Shown here: positions 43,493 through 51,599 of the stretch, in pieces
How positions within the stretch are numbered: position 1 is the stretch's first letter
Layout: every line of letters begins with the position of its first letter
Source of the DNA: JBOGJG01 sp050747825
Lineage (GTDB): Bacteria; Acidobacteriota; UBA6911; RPQK01; JBOGJG01
Length of the DNA stretch: 53,202 nucleotides
Reading direction: 5' to 3'
Assembly: GCA_050747825.1 (NCBI GenBank)
Contig: JBOGJG010000448.1
Location: forward strand, 1-53,202
Made by a program: the position numbers and the translations under genes
Notes under the pieces: generated by a model
What the model saw: the letters and a program-made list of their open reading frames with translations, nothing else
The model's database searches: none
Told to the model about the DNA's origin: nothing

Positions 43493-44383
43493 GTGCTGCT
43501 GGGTCTCAGCATGGCGCCGCTTTACGGGGAGCCGGCCGAGCCCCCTCAGCCTGAGGCCGCCGCTCAGGCGCCTGCCGCCGCCAGCACTCCCGTCGCTTAC
43601 TCCTTTGGCGGAGATGCCGGGCTGGTCAGCAAATACATCTGGCGCGGGCAAAGGCTCACCAACGACTGGAGCCTGCAGCCTTCCGGAACCCTGCAGATCG
43701 GCAACTTTTCCTTCAATGTATGGGGAACGATGGATCTGCTCGCCGTCAACGAGGGAGACTCCCTTCCCATCTCTGAGAATCCGGCTGCGCCTTCTGGAGC
43801 CAGCGGGCTTCAGGGTAAGTTTTCTGAAGTGGACTACACCTTTGCCTATTCCCAGCCGGTCGAGGACGTGACCATCAACGCCGGGACGATCTTCTACACC
43901 TTCCCAGAGCGCTCCGCTTCGCTTCCTGCGACTACCGAGATTTTTGGCGGAGTCAGCCTGGACGCCGTTCCGCTGGCCCCCGCCGCCACGCTTTACGTTG
44001 ACGTGGACGAGACCGGAAATGCGGGCACAACAGGACTTTACTTTCAATTAGCCGGCGGGCACAGCGTTGCCTTTACTAACCCGCGCTTTCCGGGACTTGA
44101 TTTCTCCGGGTGGGTGGCCTTTGCGAATAGCGGCTTTGGTAACTACTACTATGGTGATGATTCGGCCTCAGGCATCCACGACGTGAACTTCACGATCTCA
44201 GCTCCCATTACACTGGGGGAGAAATGGTCGGCCAGCGCTTTCGTCAGCTACAGTGCGCTAGTGGGAGATTTTCGGGATCTCCAGTATACCGACCCGCGCG
44301 ATGTGTACCGCGGCACAGCAGGCAGTCCAGCCGGCTACGCTGACACCGTTTGGGGCGGGGTGACGCTAAGCCTGGCGTTCTAA
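43493..44383 (+). CDS. TorF-like putative porin, 5' end at a deletion junction
   Basis: A 296-residue outer-membrane protein. The visible signal is GRVFLLVLLGLSMAPLYGEP, in a frame that enters from the deletion joint with amt, so the original start codon was probably lost. A GTG at 43493 could serve but trims the signal. The barrel shows YSFGGDAGLVSKYIWRGQRL (the pattern of TIGR02001/Gcw_chp proteins), SFNVWGTMDLLAV, EVDYTFAYSQPVEDV, AGTIFYTFPE, EIFGGVSLDA, GLYFQLAGGHSVAF, and ends WGGVTLSLAF with terminal Phe. Expression may now depend on readthrough from the amt remnant. Confidence 0.7.
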   Translation: MLLGLSMAPLYGEPAEPPQPEAAAQAPAAASTPVAYSFGGDAGLVSKYIWRGQRLTNDWSLQPSGTLQIGNFSFNVWGTMDLLAVNEGDSLPISENPAAPSGASGLQGKFSEVDYTFAYSQPVEDVTINAGTIFYTFPERSASLPATTEIFGGVSLDAVPLAPAATLYVDVDETGNAGTTGLYFQLAGGHSVAFTNPRFPGLDFSGWVAFANSGFGNYYYGDDSASGIHDVNFTISAPITLGEKWSASAFVSYSALVGDFRDLQYTDPRDVYRGTAGSPAGYADTVWGGVTLSLAF

Positions 44384-44392
44384 GACGAGGAA

Positions 44393-44486
44393 GAGAGGGT
44401 GAGGAAGAGAGAGGGAGTAAGTAAGAGGGTGTAACTGCCGAACGGGAGCTACTAAACCCACCTAAGACAAATCTTCTCACCCTCTC
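44393..44486. terminator. Imperfect inverted repeat between convergent genes
   Basis: GAGAGGGTGAGGAAGA (44393-44408) pairs with TCTTCTCACCCTCTC (44472-44486) with one bulge. The loop of over 60 bases contains further GAGGGAG/GTAAG repeats. It separates the porin from the end of the sigma-54 activator and could act on both strands, but lacks a U-tract. Confidence 0.4.
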
Positions 44487-46041
44487 ACCGGAAGCGATCG
44501 GTGTCGATCCCATATTTAGACACTTTGTATCCGATGATGCGTTCAGTGGTGTTCAGCAGCCGGGCAGCGCGGGCGCGGTTGCCGCGAGTGGTTTTGAGAG
44601 CGTCCTGGATGAGATCTTTTTCGTAGCCGGCGACGGCTTCAGTCAAGGAAACGCTCATCACTGTGTCAGAGGCTTCGGCGGTCTGGAGGGCCGGAGGCAG
44701 GTGGTGCCCGTGAATCACATTACCATCGCAGACCAGCACCGATCGTTCAATGGTGTTCTCCAACTCGCGCACATTCCCAGGCCAGTGGTAGCTCATGAGC
44801 ATATCGATTGCGGGCGTGGAAATGCGCTTGATGTTCTTGCCATGCTCAAGAGCGTACTTGCCTAGAAAATAGTCGGCCAGCAGCATAATGTCCGGCTTCC
44901 GTTCGCGCAGAGGAGGCACAAAGATGGTAAAGACGTTCAAGCGGTAGTACAGATCTTCTCGAAAAGTGCCTTCGCTGATGGCTTTTTCAAGATCTTTGTT
45001 AGTGGCGGCCAGCATCCGGACATTGACTTGCACCGTATCCATACCTCCCAGACGCTCAAACTCGCGTTCCTGCAGCACCCGAAGCAGCTTGACCTGAGTC
45101 GCGAGATCGATATCTCCAATCTCGTCCAGAAACAGCGTCCCCCCCTCGGCCATTTCAAATCGCCCCTTCTTGCGAGCCTGAGCTCCCGTAAAGGCTCCCT
45201 TCTCATAGCCGAAAAGTTCCGATTCTATCAGGCTGTGCGGCAGTGCAGCGCAGCTCACCTTAATGAAGGGTTTTTTGGCTCGCAGAGAATTGTAGTGAAT
45301 GGCGTGGGCAATCAGTTCCTTACCGGCGCCCGATTCGGCCCGTATCAGGACCGTCGTGTTGGTGGCTGCCACCTGGGCCATCTGCTCATATACCTGTCTC
45401 ATGGCGCTGCTATTGCCGATGATGTTGGAGAAATCGTACTTCTCTCGCAGCTCTTCGTGAAGGTGGGCATTTTCCTCGATAAGCCGCTGCTTCTCCGACT
45501 CGATCAGGCTATGCACCTTCAGGGACTGAGCCAGCATAGAGGCGACGATGCGGAAAAAGCGCACTAGGTGCTCGTAGTCGCGCTCCTTCTGAAACTGAAA
45601 GTCAACTCCCATAGCTCCGCGCGGCTTTCCGCTGATCACGATGGGGACGCAAATATAGGTCAGCTCACCACTGCTGAGCTCATCACGGCGGGCGGCGCGG
45701 TTCAAAAAGCTGGGTTCACGGCTGATCTGGGGCACGACCACGGGTTTTCCACTCTCGACGACGCGGCCGGTAATACCCTCGCCAACGCGGTAGCGGGCCT
45801 TGCGCCCCTGGGGATCGAGTCCGTTTGAGGCTTCGATATAAAGCTCACCCGAGTCCTGCTTCAAGAGAGTGATGACCCCTCTGACGACGCGCAGATGATT
45901 TTCGAGGATTTCCAGGACTCGGTGGAACGAGGTTTTCAGATTGAGTGTGCTACTCAGAGCCTGGCTGATCTCGAGCAGAGTAGTGAGCTTCTGAATCTCC
46001 TGGGCTTCGGAGAAATTCGAGATTGGGGTCGGCTCCGGCAT
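44485..46041 (-). CDS. NifA/NtrC-type sigma-54-dependent activator with GAF domain
   Basis: A 518-residue enhancer-binding protein. The GAF domain at about 30-180 is like that of NifA (ISQALSSTLNLKTSFHRVLE). The AAA+ domain has Walker A AESGAGKE, ESELFGYEKGAFTGA with the sigma-54 contact loop GAFTGA, Walker B GGTLFLDEIGD, and VRMLAATNKDLE. The C-terminal Fis-type HTH is TTRGNRARAARLLNTTERII followed by GYKVSKYGID, the end pattern of NifA. There is no receiver domain, so control is by ligand or by PII/NifL-like partners. It is 61 bases downstream of nrdJ. It is the obvious candidate to activate the amt and glnB sigma-54 promoters. No nif genes are seen. Confidence 0.88.
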   Translation of the reverse strand: MPEPTPISNFSEAQEIQKLTTLLEISQALSSTLNLKTSFHRVLEILENHLRVVRGVITLLKQDSGELYIEASNGLDPQGRKARYRVGEGITGRVVESGKPVVVPQISREPSFLNRAARRDELSSGELTYICVPIVISGKPRGAMGVDFQFQKERDYEHLVRFFRIVASMLAQSLKVHSLIESEKQRLIEENAHLHEELREKYDFSNIIGNSSAMRQVYEQMAQVAATNTTVLIRAESGAGKELIAHAIHYNSLRAKKPFIKVSCAALPHSLIESELFGYEKGAFTGAQARKKGRFEMAEGGTLFLDEIGDIDLATQVKLLRVLQEREFERLGGMDTVQVNVRMLAATNKDLEKAISEGTFREDLYYRLNVFTIFVPPLRERKPDIMLLADYFLGKYALEHGKNIKRISTPAIDMLMSYHWPGNVRELENTIERSVLVCDGNVIHGHHLPPALQTAEASDTVMSVSLTEAVAGYEKDLIQDALKTTRGNRARAARLLNTTERIIGYKVSKYGIDTDRFR

Positions 46042-46102
46042 GGCGGCATTTTACCATGGAGACCGCAGCCGAACCCCCAGGCACCTCATTACAACTACCT
46101 CA

Positions 46103-48814
46103 TTAACTGCAGCCCGAGGTGGTGCCGCAGACGGTGCACACATAGCAATTCCCATTGCGCTGCATCAGGTTGCCGCAGGACAGGCAAGCCTGGGATTCGC
46201 CATTCTTGTCGGAGACCAGCCGTTCGGTCGCCTTGTTCGACTCGGGGCTGCGAGCCTGCTCTGAGAAGGTCACCTGCACGCCGTCCTGCATGCTCCCGTT
46301 GGGCTTCACATTGTGGATGCCCAGCGATTCCTGAACTTCAGGACTCAGGTGTTTGGTAGCCAGATAACGGACCACGTAATCGGGTATCGAAGTGGCAAAC
46401 GGGATTTGGGCGTTATCCGTAAAGCCCGCGGGCTCGAAGCTCATATGGCCGAACATCCGCACGTAATCCTCCAGAGGCACCCCTCGCTGCAGTCCCATTG
46501 AAACGGCGATGGCCCAAGCGGTCATCAGACCCTGCAGAGTGGACCCCTGCTTGGCGAAATTGACGAAGATTTCCCCCAGTTTGTTGTCTTCGGGATACAT
46601 CCCGACCGTCAGAAAGCCTTTAAAGCCCTTGATACGGAATTCGTGCTGCAGCGCCGGGTGATCCTTAGGCATATTGCGGTGCTGATGAGCTGGAGCAGCC
46701 TGAGCGGCGCGATCTTTATTGGAAAGGGGCTGCACCTTCTTGCATCCATCGCGGTAAACCGAAATCGACTTCATGCCATGTTTCCAGCCCTGAATATAAG
46801 CATCCTTGATGTCTTCCACGGTGGCTTCGTGAGGAAGATTCACCGTTTTGGAAATGGCTCCGGAAAGGAAAGGCTGCACCGCTCCGCACATCTTAATGTG
46901 GCCCAGGTGGTGAATCGAACGGAAACCGTTGGTTGTCCGATCAGCACAGTCGAAAATCGGCAAATGGTCATCCCTGATGTGGGGCGCTCCCTCGATCGTC
47001 TCTTTACTCTCGATATACTTCAGGATGGCTTTGATTTGTTCCTCGTCATAGCCGAGTCTTTTCAGGGCGCGGGGGATGGTGTTATTGACGATCTTGAGAG
47101 TCCCGCCTCCCACCAGCTTTTTGACTTTCACCAGCGAGAAGTCCGGTTCGATTCCGGTGGTATCGCAGTCCATCATGAAGGCGATCGTCCCGGTAGGGGC
47201 CAGCAGCGTCACCTGGGCATTTCGATACCCATGCTCGCTTCCCTTGAGAATGGCCTCATCCCAGGCTTCCATGGCGGCGTGAAACAAATCAAGCGGGACC
47301 AGAGCCGAGTCCAGCTTGGAGAGGGCCTCCCGGTGCTTGTGCATGACGCGCGCCATGGGCAGGCGATTTTTCTCAAAGCCTGCGAAGGGACCCTTTTTCT
47401 CGGCTATTTCAGCACTGGTCAGGTAAGCCTCTCCGGACATCAAAGCGGTAATGGCAGCGGCCAAACTGCGGGCCCCGTTGCTGTCGTAGGGAAGGCTGCG
47501 GGCCATCAAAAAGGCGCCCAGGTTGGCATATCCCAGCCCCAGCGTTCGGTAATCGTGGCTGATCTTCTCTATTTCCTTCGTGGGGTAACGCGAATTATCG
47601 ACAATAATCTCCTGCGCCAGAATGACCGTTCGCACAGCGTTCCGGAATGCGTCAATGGCGAATTGTCCATCGTCGTTCATGAATTTCATCAAATTCAAGG
47701 AAGCCAGGTTACAGGCGGAATTGTCCAGGAAGACATACTCGGAACAGGGGTTGCAGGCATTGATGGGTGCCGTATTAGGGCTGGTATGCCAGTCATTGAT
47801 AGTGGTATAGAACTGTACTCCGGGATCCCCACAAAGCCAGGTCGCTTCGGCGATCCAATTCATCATCTCGCGGGCTTTATAAGTATTGACCACCTCGCCG
47901 CTGGTGACCTTGCGCGTTTTCCACTCTCCATCATTGACGACCGCTTGCATGAACTCATCGCTTACGCTGACGCTGTTGTTGGCGTTTTGAAACTGCACGC
48001 TCTTGTAGGCCTCGCCGTCAATCGAATCATCATATCCAAGCTCGATCAGCCTGTGAGCCTTCTGTTCTTCGTGAGCCTTGCACCAGATGTACTCCTTGAT
48101 GTCGGGATGATCGGCATTGAGGATCACCATTTTGGCGGCGCGCCGGGTGGCCCCTCCTGACTTGATGGCTCCAGCAAAGCTGTCGTAGCCTCGCATAAAG
48201 GAAACCGGCCCTGAAGCCACGCCACCGATCGAAAGAGGTTCGAGCGAGGAACGGATTTTAGACAGGTTGACGCCTGAGCCAGAGCCTCCCTTGAAGATCA
48301 TGGCCTCGGTTCTGGCCAGCTTCATGATGGAGTCCATGGAATCGTCCACACTGTTGATAAAACAGGCCGAGCACTGGGGATGTTTCTTGATTCCGACATT
48401 GAACTGCACGGGAGAGTTGAAGGCTACCATCTGGTGAAGCAGCAGATGGGTCAATTCGTGGTTGAATACTTCGGCGTCTTTCTCGGAGGCGAAGTAATCG
48501 GTTTTCTGGCCCCAGCCGGTGAGCGTGTTGACAATACGGCCGATGAGCTGCTTGACGCTGCACTCGCGGTTAGGACTGCCAATGTGCCCCCGGAAATATT
48601 TGCTGGTAACGATGTCGGTGGCACGCTGCGACCAGAATTGTGGGAACTCGAGGTCATCCTGACGGAAGGACACTTTACCCGTTTTCCAGTCCTTGATTTC
48701 GGCAGTCCGGGTTTCCCACTCCACGTCCTCAAACGGGTGGACTCCTTCCCTGGTAAAAAAGCGCTCAATCTTCAATCCCTCGGCAGCGTCAGCCTTATTG
48801 GCCAGTTTCTTCAT
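46103..48814 (-). CDS. nrdJ: Adenosylcobalamin-dependent ribonucleotide reductase
   Basis: Class II RNR reducing ribonucleotides with B12 chemistry, oxygen-independent. It has 903 residues. Catalytic segment: NACNPCSEYVFLDNSACNLASLNLMKF with the active-site Asn, Cys, Glu and the disulfide partner. The other disulfide Cys lies in HPQCSACFINSVDDS. LLAPTGTIAFMMDCDTTGIEPD and the C-terminal Cys-rich tail CLSCGNLMQRNGNCYVC (zinc or redox type) are typical of long NrdJ. The ATG at 48814 has GGAGGAG upstream. Two NrdR-like boxes lie 125-170 bases upstream. No class I nrdAB is in view, and no cobalamin riboswitch was found. Confidence 0.96.
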   Translation of the reverse strand: MKKLANKADAAEGLKIERFFTREGVHPFEDVEWETRTAEIKDWKTGKVSFRQDDLEFPQFWSQRATDIVTSKYFRGHIGSPNRECSVKQLIGRIVNTLTGWGQKTDYFASEKDAEVFNHELTHLLLHQMVAFNSPVQFNVGIKKHPQCSACFINSVDDSMDSIMKLARTEAMIFKGGSGSGVNLSKIRSSLEPLSIGGVASGPVSFMRGYDSFAGAIKSGGATRRAAKMVILNADHPDIKEYIWCKAHEEQKAHRLIELGYDDSIDGEAYKSVQFQNANNSVSVSDEFMQAVVNDGEWKTRKVTSGEVVNTYKAREMMNWIAEATWLCGDPGVQFYTTINDWHTSPNTAPINACNPCSEYVFLDNSACNLASLNLMKFMNDDGQFAIDAFRNAVRTVILAQEIIVDNSRYPTKEIEKISHDYRTLGLGYANLGAFLMARSLPYDSNGARSLAAAITALMSGEAYLTSAEIAEKKGPFAGFEKNRLPMARVMHKHREALSKLDSALVPLDLFHAAMEAWDEAILKGSEHGYRNAQVTLLAPTGTIAFMMDCDTTGIEPDFSLVKVKKLVGGGTLKIVNNTIPRALKRLGYDEEQIKAILKYIESKETIEGAPHIRDDHLPIFDCADRTTNGFRSIHHLGHIKMCGAVQPFLSGAISKTVNLPHEATVEDIKDAYIQGWKHGMKSISVYRDGCKKVQPLSNKDRAAQAAPAHQHRNMPKDHPALQHEFRIKGFKGFLTVGMYPEDNKLGEIFVNFAKQGSTLQGLMTAWAIAVSMGLQRGVPLEDYVRMFGHMSFEPAGFTDNAQIPFATSIPDYVVRYLATKHLSPEVQESLGIHNVKPNGSMQDGVQVTFSEQARSPESNKATERLVSDKNGESQACLSCGNLMQRNGNCYVCTVCGTTSGCS

Positions 48815-48937
48815 CGTCTCCTCCCAAAATCAACCCGGTTAGGCTATGTTTATGAGCAAAAACAGCGTGAGGGGCATTCTAGCAATCAGCTCTGATAAAA
48901 GTCGGCGACCTCCAACTGCCATGCGGCATCTCTCGCG

Positions 48938-48984
48938 CGCCTACATGTAGTAACCGAGCTACAACATTATACTACATATAGTTT
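48938..48984 (-). promoter_or_regulatory. Tandem NrdR-like operator boxes upstream of nrdJ
   Basis: Two 16-base palindromic boxes, 48938-48953 (core CTACATGTAGT) and 48969-48984 (core CTACATATAGT), have centres 31 bases apart, about three helical turns. This is the arrangement described for NrdR boxes before ribonucleotide reductase genes. The predicted effect is repression of nrdJ when dATP is high. Confidence 0.75.
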
Positions 48985-49091
48985 AGTCACCCCTGGAACC
49001 CCACCGTCTGGTGACGGTAGTAACGGGCCGTGGGCTCTGCCGGTATCACAAGCTCAGCACGCTGGTGGTCGACTCTGGAATCTTGGGCGAA

Positions 49092-49172
49092 CCGCTGGAT
49101 ATCAGACCGATTCGAAGCCGGTCAGCGATCAGCCGGTCAGCGGCACGCGTTAAAGCCACCGCCCTTGCTGGA
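49092..49172 (-). repeat. Dispersed hairpin repeat, copy C (inverted)
   Basis: Read on the minus strand: CAAGGGCGGTGGCTTTAACG, CGTGCCGCTGACCGGCTGAT, CGCTGACCGGCTTCGAATCG, then GGTCTGAT and CCAGCGG. It matches copies A and B block by block, but the first arm of the CCACCGC hairpin is missing. It lies just beyond the yggS stop codon in the gap between yggS and nrdJ. Confidence 0.82.
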
Positions 49173-49182
49173 GCCCGGTCGC

Positions 49183-49899
49183 TCAGTCCCGGCGCCGCCC
49201 GAAAATGGCGGTTCCGATGCGAAGCAGCGTGGCGCCTTCCTGAATAGCAACTGAATAGTCATGGCTCATGCCCATCGATAGACCGGTGAGCGGGTCTGGC
49301 AGGCAGCCATTCACCTCATCTAACAGTTCTTGCATCTGCCGATAGTAGGGACGGGACTTCTCGGCATCTTCAAAATAGGGCGGAATGGTCATCAATCCCA
49401 GAAGATTCAAGTGCGAGAGGGAATTCACCAGCTCAGCCATTGCCAGCGTCTCGCTGGGATGGATCCCATGTTTTTGCGATTCTCCGCCGATATTCACCTG
49501 GATATAGACTCCCAATTGCTTGCCATACTCTCCCGCATAGCCGCCCAGCCTGCGTATGATCTTTTCGCTGTCCAGGCTCTGGATGACGTCGAACATTTCG
49601 ACGGCGCGCCGGGCTTTGTTGGACTGCAAGTGGCCGATGAGGTGCCAGGAACAGGCCTGAGGCCCGAGGCCTGAGGCTTGGGAAACGCCTTGAGCCACGA
49701 GTGGAATTTTCTCTTCGGCTTCCTGGACGCGATTCTCGCCAAAAAGATTCTGGCCGCCCCGCCAGGCTTCCTCGACGGCCCTTGCCGGAAACGTCTTGGA
49801 GACGGCAAGGATGTCCACCGATTCCGGCGCACGCCCGCAGCCGAGACTGATCGACTGTACGTCTTCCCTAATCTGCTTGAGGTTGGAGGCGATATCCAT
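49183..49899 (-). CDS. YggS/PLPBP-family pyridoxal-phosphate homeostasis protein
   Basis: PLP-binding protein of 238 residues with an alanine-racemase-like barrel. The PLP lysine lies in VDILAVSKTFPA. LFGENRVQEAEEK, WHLIGHLQSNKARRAVEMFD, IQSLDS, YIQVNIGGESQKHGI and GLSMGMSHDYSVAIQEGATL are family blocks. Between EEKIPLVAQ and WHLIGH there are about 14 extra residues (GVSQASGLGPQACS) encoded by an AGGCCTGAGG repeat at 49650-49680 that is identical over 25 bases to DNA before ald. This surface site apparently tolerates an in-frame insertion. I chose the ATG at 49899. Confidence 0.92.
   Translation of the reverse strand: MDIASNLKQIREDVQSISLGCGRAPESVDILAVSKTFPARAVEEAWRGGQNLFGENRVQEAEEKIPLVAQGVSQASGLGPQACSWHLIGHLQSNKARRAVEMFDVIQSLDSEKIIRRLGGYAGEYGKQLGVYIQVNIGGESQKHGIHPSETLAMAELVNSLSHLNLLGLMTIPPYFEDAEKSRPYYRQMQELLDEVNGCLPDPLTGLSMGMSHDYSVAIQEGATLLRIGTAIFGRRRD
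49653..49677. repeat. 25-bp copy of the AGGCCTGAGG intergenic repeat inside yggS
   Basis: Identical to 30301-30325. It is in frame in yggS and adds residues around ASGLGPQA. Related CCTCAAGCCTCAGG units occur at about 49927-49949 in the gap before tmk, and AGCCTACGGCC-type units at 38117-38150. Confidence 0.88.
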
Positions 49900-49950
49900 C
49901 CAGACTAATTCTAAAGCATCCCTTGGCCTCAAGCCTCAGGCCTCAAGCCT

Positions 49951-50613
49951 ATGTTAGTATATCCCCGCTTGCAGAAAGGGAAATTCATCACGCTGGAGGG
50001 CATAGAAGGTTCGGGCAAGAGCGTGCAGTTGCGCCTCTTGGTGACCGAATTGAGGAACCGGGATATTCCCCTCCTGATCACGCGTGAACCGGGAGGAACC
50101 GACTTCGGCCGGGAGCTCCGAAAGGTCTTGCTGCATCGAGACGGAGCGCAGCGAAAGGCCATCAGCGAGCTGCTGCTTTATCTGGCTGACCGCTATCAGC
50201 ACCTCGAGGAAGTAATCCGGCCGGCACTGGCCAATGGGCTGTGGGTCCTGTGCGACCGTTACCACGATGCCACGCTGGCTTATCAGGGACATGCTCGCTG
50301 TGTCGGCTTTGAAACGGTGGATGAGCTGACCAAAGCTTTGAACCTGCTCACTCCTGACCTGACTCTACTTCTGGACGTTCCGGTGGAGGTAGGCCTGCGC
50401 CGGGCACAGACTCGAAACACGCAGCAAAACGAGCAGCTCTGGAGCCGCTTCGAAGCCGAGGACCTGGAGTTTCACCACAGAGTTCGTGAGGGTTACATTC
50501 GTCTGGCTGAGCGAGAGCCTGAGCGCATCCGGCTGATCGACGGCTCGGGGCCCCCGGAGCTGGTCCTCGAGAAGCTCCTGGAGGCGCTCGAACCACTTTT
50601 CCCATGCAATTGA
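49951..50613 (+). CDS. tmk: Thymidylate kinase
   Basis: Phosphorylates dTMP to dTDP. It has 220 residues. P-loop: FITLEGIEGSGKSVQ. The DRX motif region is WVLCDRYHDATLAYQGHAR, and the dTMP-binding ITREPGGTDFG is present. LDVPVEVGLRRAQTRN and a LID region complete the fold. The ATG at 49951 follows repeat-rich DNA after the divergent yggS. The end overlaps holB by 10 bases, giving a tmk-holB-PSP1 operon that is common in bacteria. Confidence 0.96.
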   Translation: MLVYPRLQKGKFITLEGIEGSGKSVQLRLLVTELRNRDIPLLITREPGGTDFGRELRKVLLHRDGAQRKAISELLLYLADRYQHLEEVIRPALANGLWVLCDRYHDATLAYQGHARCVGFETVDELTKALNLLTPDLTLLLDVPVEVGLRRAQTRNTQQNEQLWSRFEAEDLEFHHRVREGYIRLAEREPERIRLIDGSGPPELVLEKLLEALEPLFPCN

Positions 50614-51590
50614 AGGACATTGTCGGAAACGAGCGGCTGGTCAAACTTTTGCGCCGGGCTCGACCGCCCCGGGCTAGCCTCCCCCAGGCGAGCCTGTTTG
50701 CTGGGCCGGAAGGAATTGGAAAGAGAACCCTGGCTCTGGCGCTGGCCGCACTGGCCAATTGTGGGCAACCGGAAGGAGAGGACCTGTGCGGGCGCTGTCC
50801 GTCCTGTATCAAGGCGGCGGCGGGCAATCATCCGGACATTCGCGTCTATCATCCGGAGAAGAACGTGATCACCGTCGATATGATGCGCGATTTGAGCCGC
50901 GAGGCTCAGTTCCGTCCCTTCGAAGGCCAGGCCCGTGTCTTTATTATCGATCCTGCGGAGAAGCTGAATGAGGCCGCCTCCAATTCCATTCTGAAGATTC
51001 TGGAGGAACCACCCCCAACCTCCAAAATCGTGCTGATTTCCGCTCGGCCTCAGAAGCTGTTGTCTACCGTTCGATCGCGCTGCCAGATCTTCCTCTTTGG
51101 CCCGCTGACACGGAAACAGATTCAGCTTTACCTGGAGCAGCACGGCCCATCCGCACAGGCCGGGGAACGTTCGGCCTGTGCCCGTGGAAGCATTGGCAGG
51201 GCCGTAACTCTAGATCTCGAACAACTCGCCGGCGATCGAGACAACATGCTGGAACTGTTTATGGAATGGTTTGAAAGTCACTCATTTGAGGCTTTTTACC
51301 GCCGCTGCGAGGGGAATCCGCTGCGCGGCGACCTCAAGAAGCGCGAGCGCGTGCTCGAATACCTTGAGCAGATACAGCTCCTGGCAGAGGACCTCTATTT
51401 CCTGAAGGTCGAAACTGAAGAGAGAGTCATTAATCAGGATCGGCTGAAGGACTTGAAGAGCCTATCAGGAAAAATCACGCTGGACTGCTTAAGAGAGTTT
51501 TCACATCAGGTGAATCAGGCCAGGTGGGAAGTTGAACATTATGTGAATCCGCTGATGTCCTTTGAAACACTGTGGTTAAAAAGTGTATAA
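50604..51590 (+). CDS. holB: DNA polymerase III delta-prime subunit
   Basis: Clamp-loader AAA+ subunit of 328 residues. It starts KDIVGNERLVKLLRRA. The P-loop-like ASLFAGPEGIGKRTLALALA, the zinc site CGRCPSCIKAAAGNHPD, and the sensor region NEAASNSILKILEEPPPTS are typical of HolB/DnaX-like proteins. VLISARPQKLLSTVRSRCQI is the SRC motif block. The C-terminal helical collar is less conserved. It overlaps tmk and is followed after 9 bases by the PSP1 gene. Confidence 0.92.
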   Translation: MQLKDIVGNERLVKLLRRARPPRASLPQASLFAGPEGIGKRTLALALAALANCGQPEGEDLCGRCPSCIKAAAGNHPDIRVYHPEKNVITVDMMRDLSREAQFRPFEGQARVFIIDPAEKLNEAASNSILKILEEPPPTSKIVLISARPQKLLSTVRSRCQIFLFGPLTRKQIQLYLEQHGPSAQAGERSACARGSIGRAVTLDLEQLAGDRDNMLELFMEWFESHSFEAFYRRCEGNPLRGDLKKRERVLEYLEQIQLLAEDLYFLKVETEERVINQDRLKDLKSLSGKITLDCLREFSHQVNQARWEVEHYVNPLMSFETLWLKSV

Positions 51591-51599
51591 CGTATAAGC

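Noticed and set aside
46643..48160. 505-codon plus-strand open frame
   Set aside because: Antisense shadow of nrdJ with no recognisable motif.
48815..49182. Cobalamin riboswitch before nrdJ
   Set aside because: No B12-box-like sequence seen; NrdR-like boxes explain the region better.
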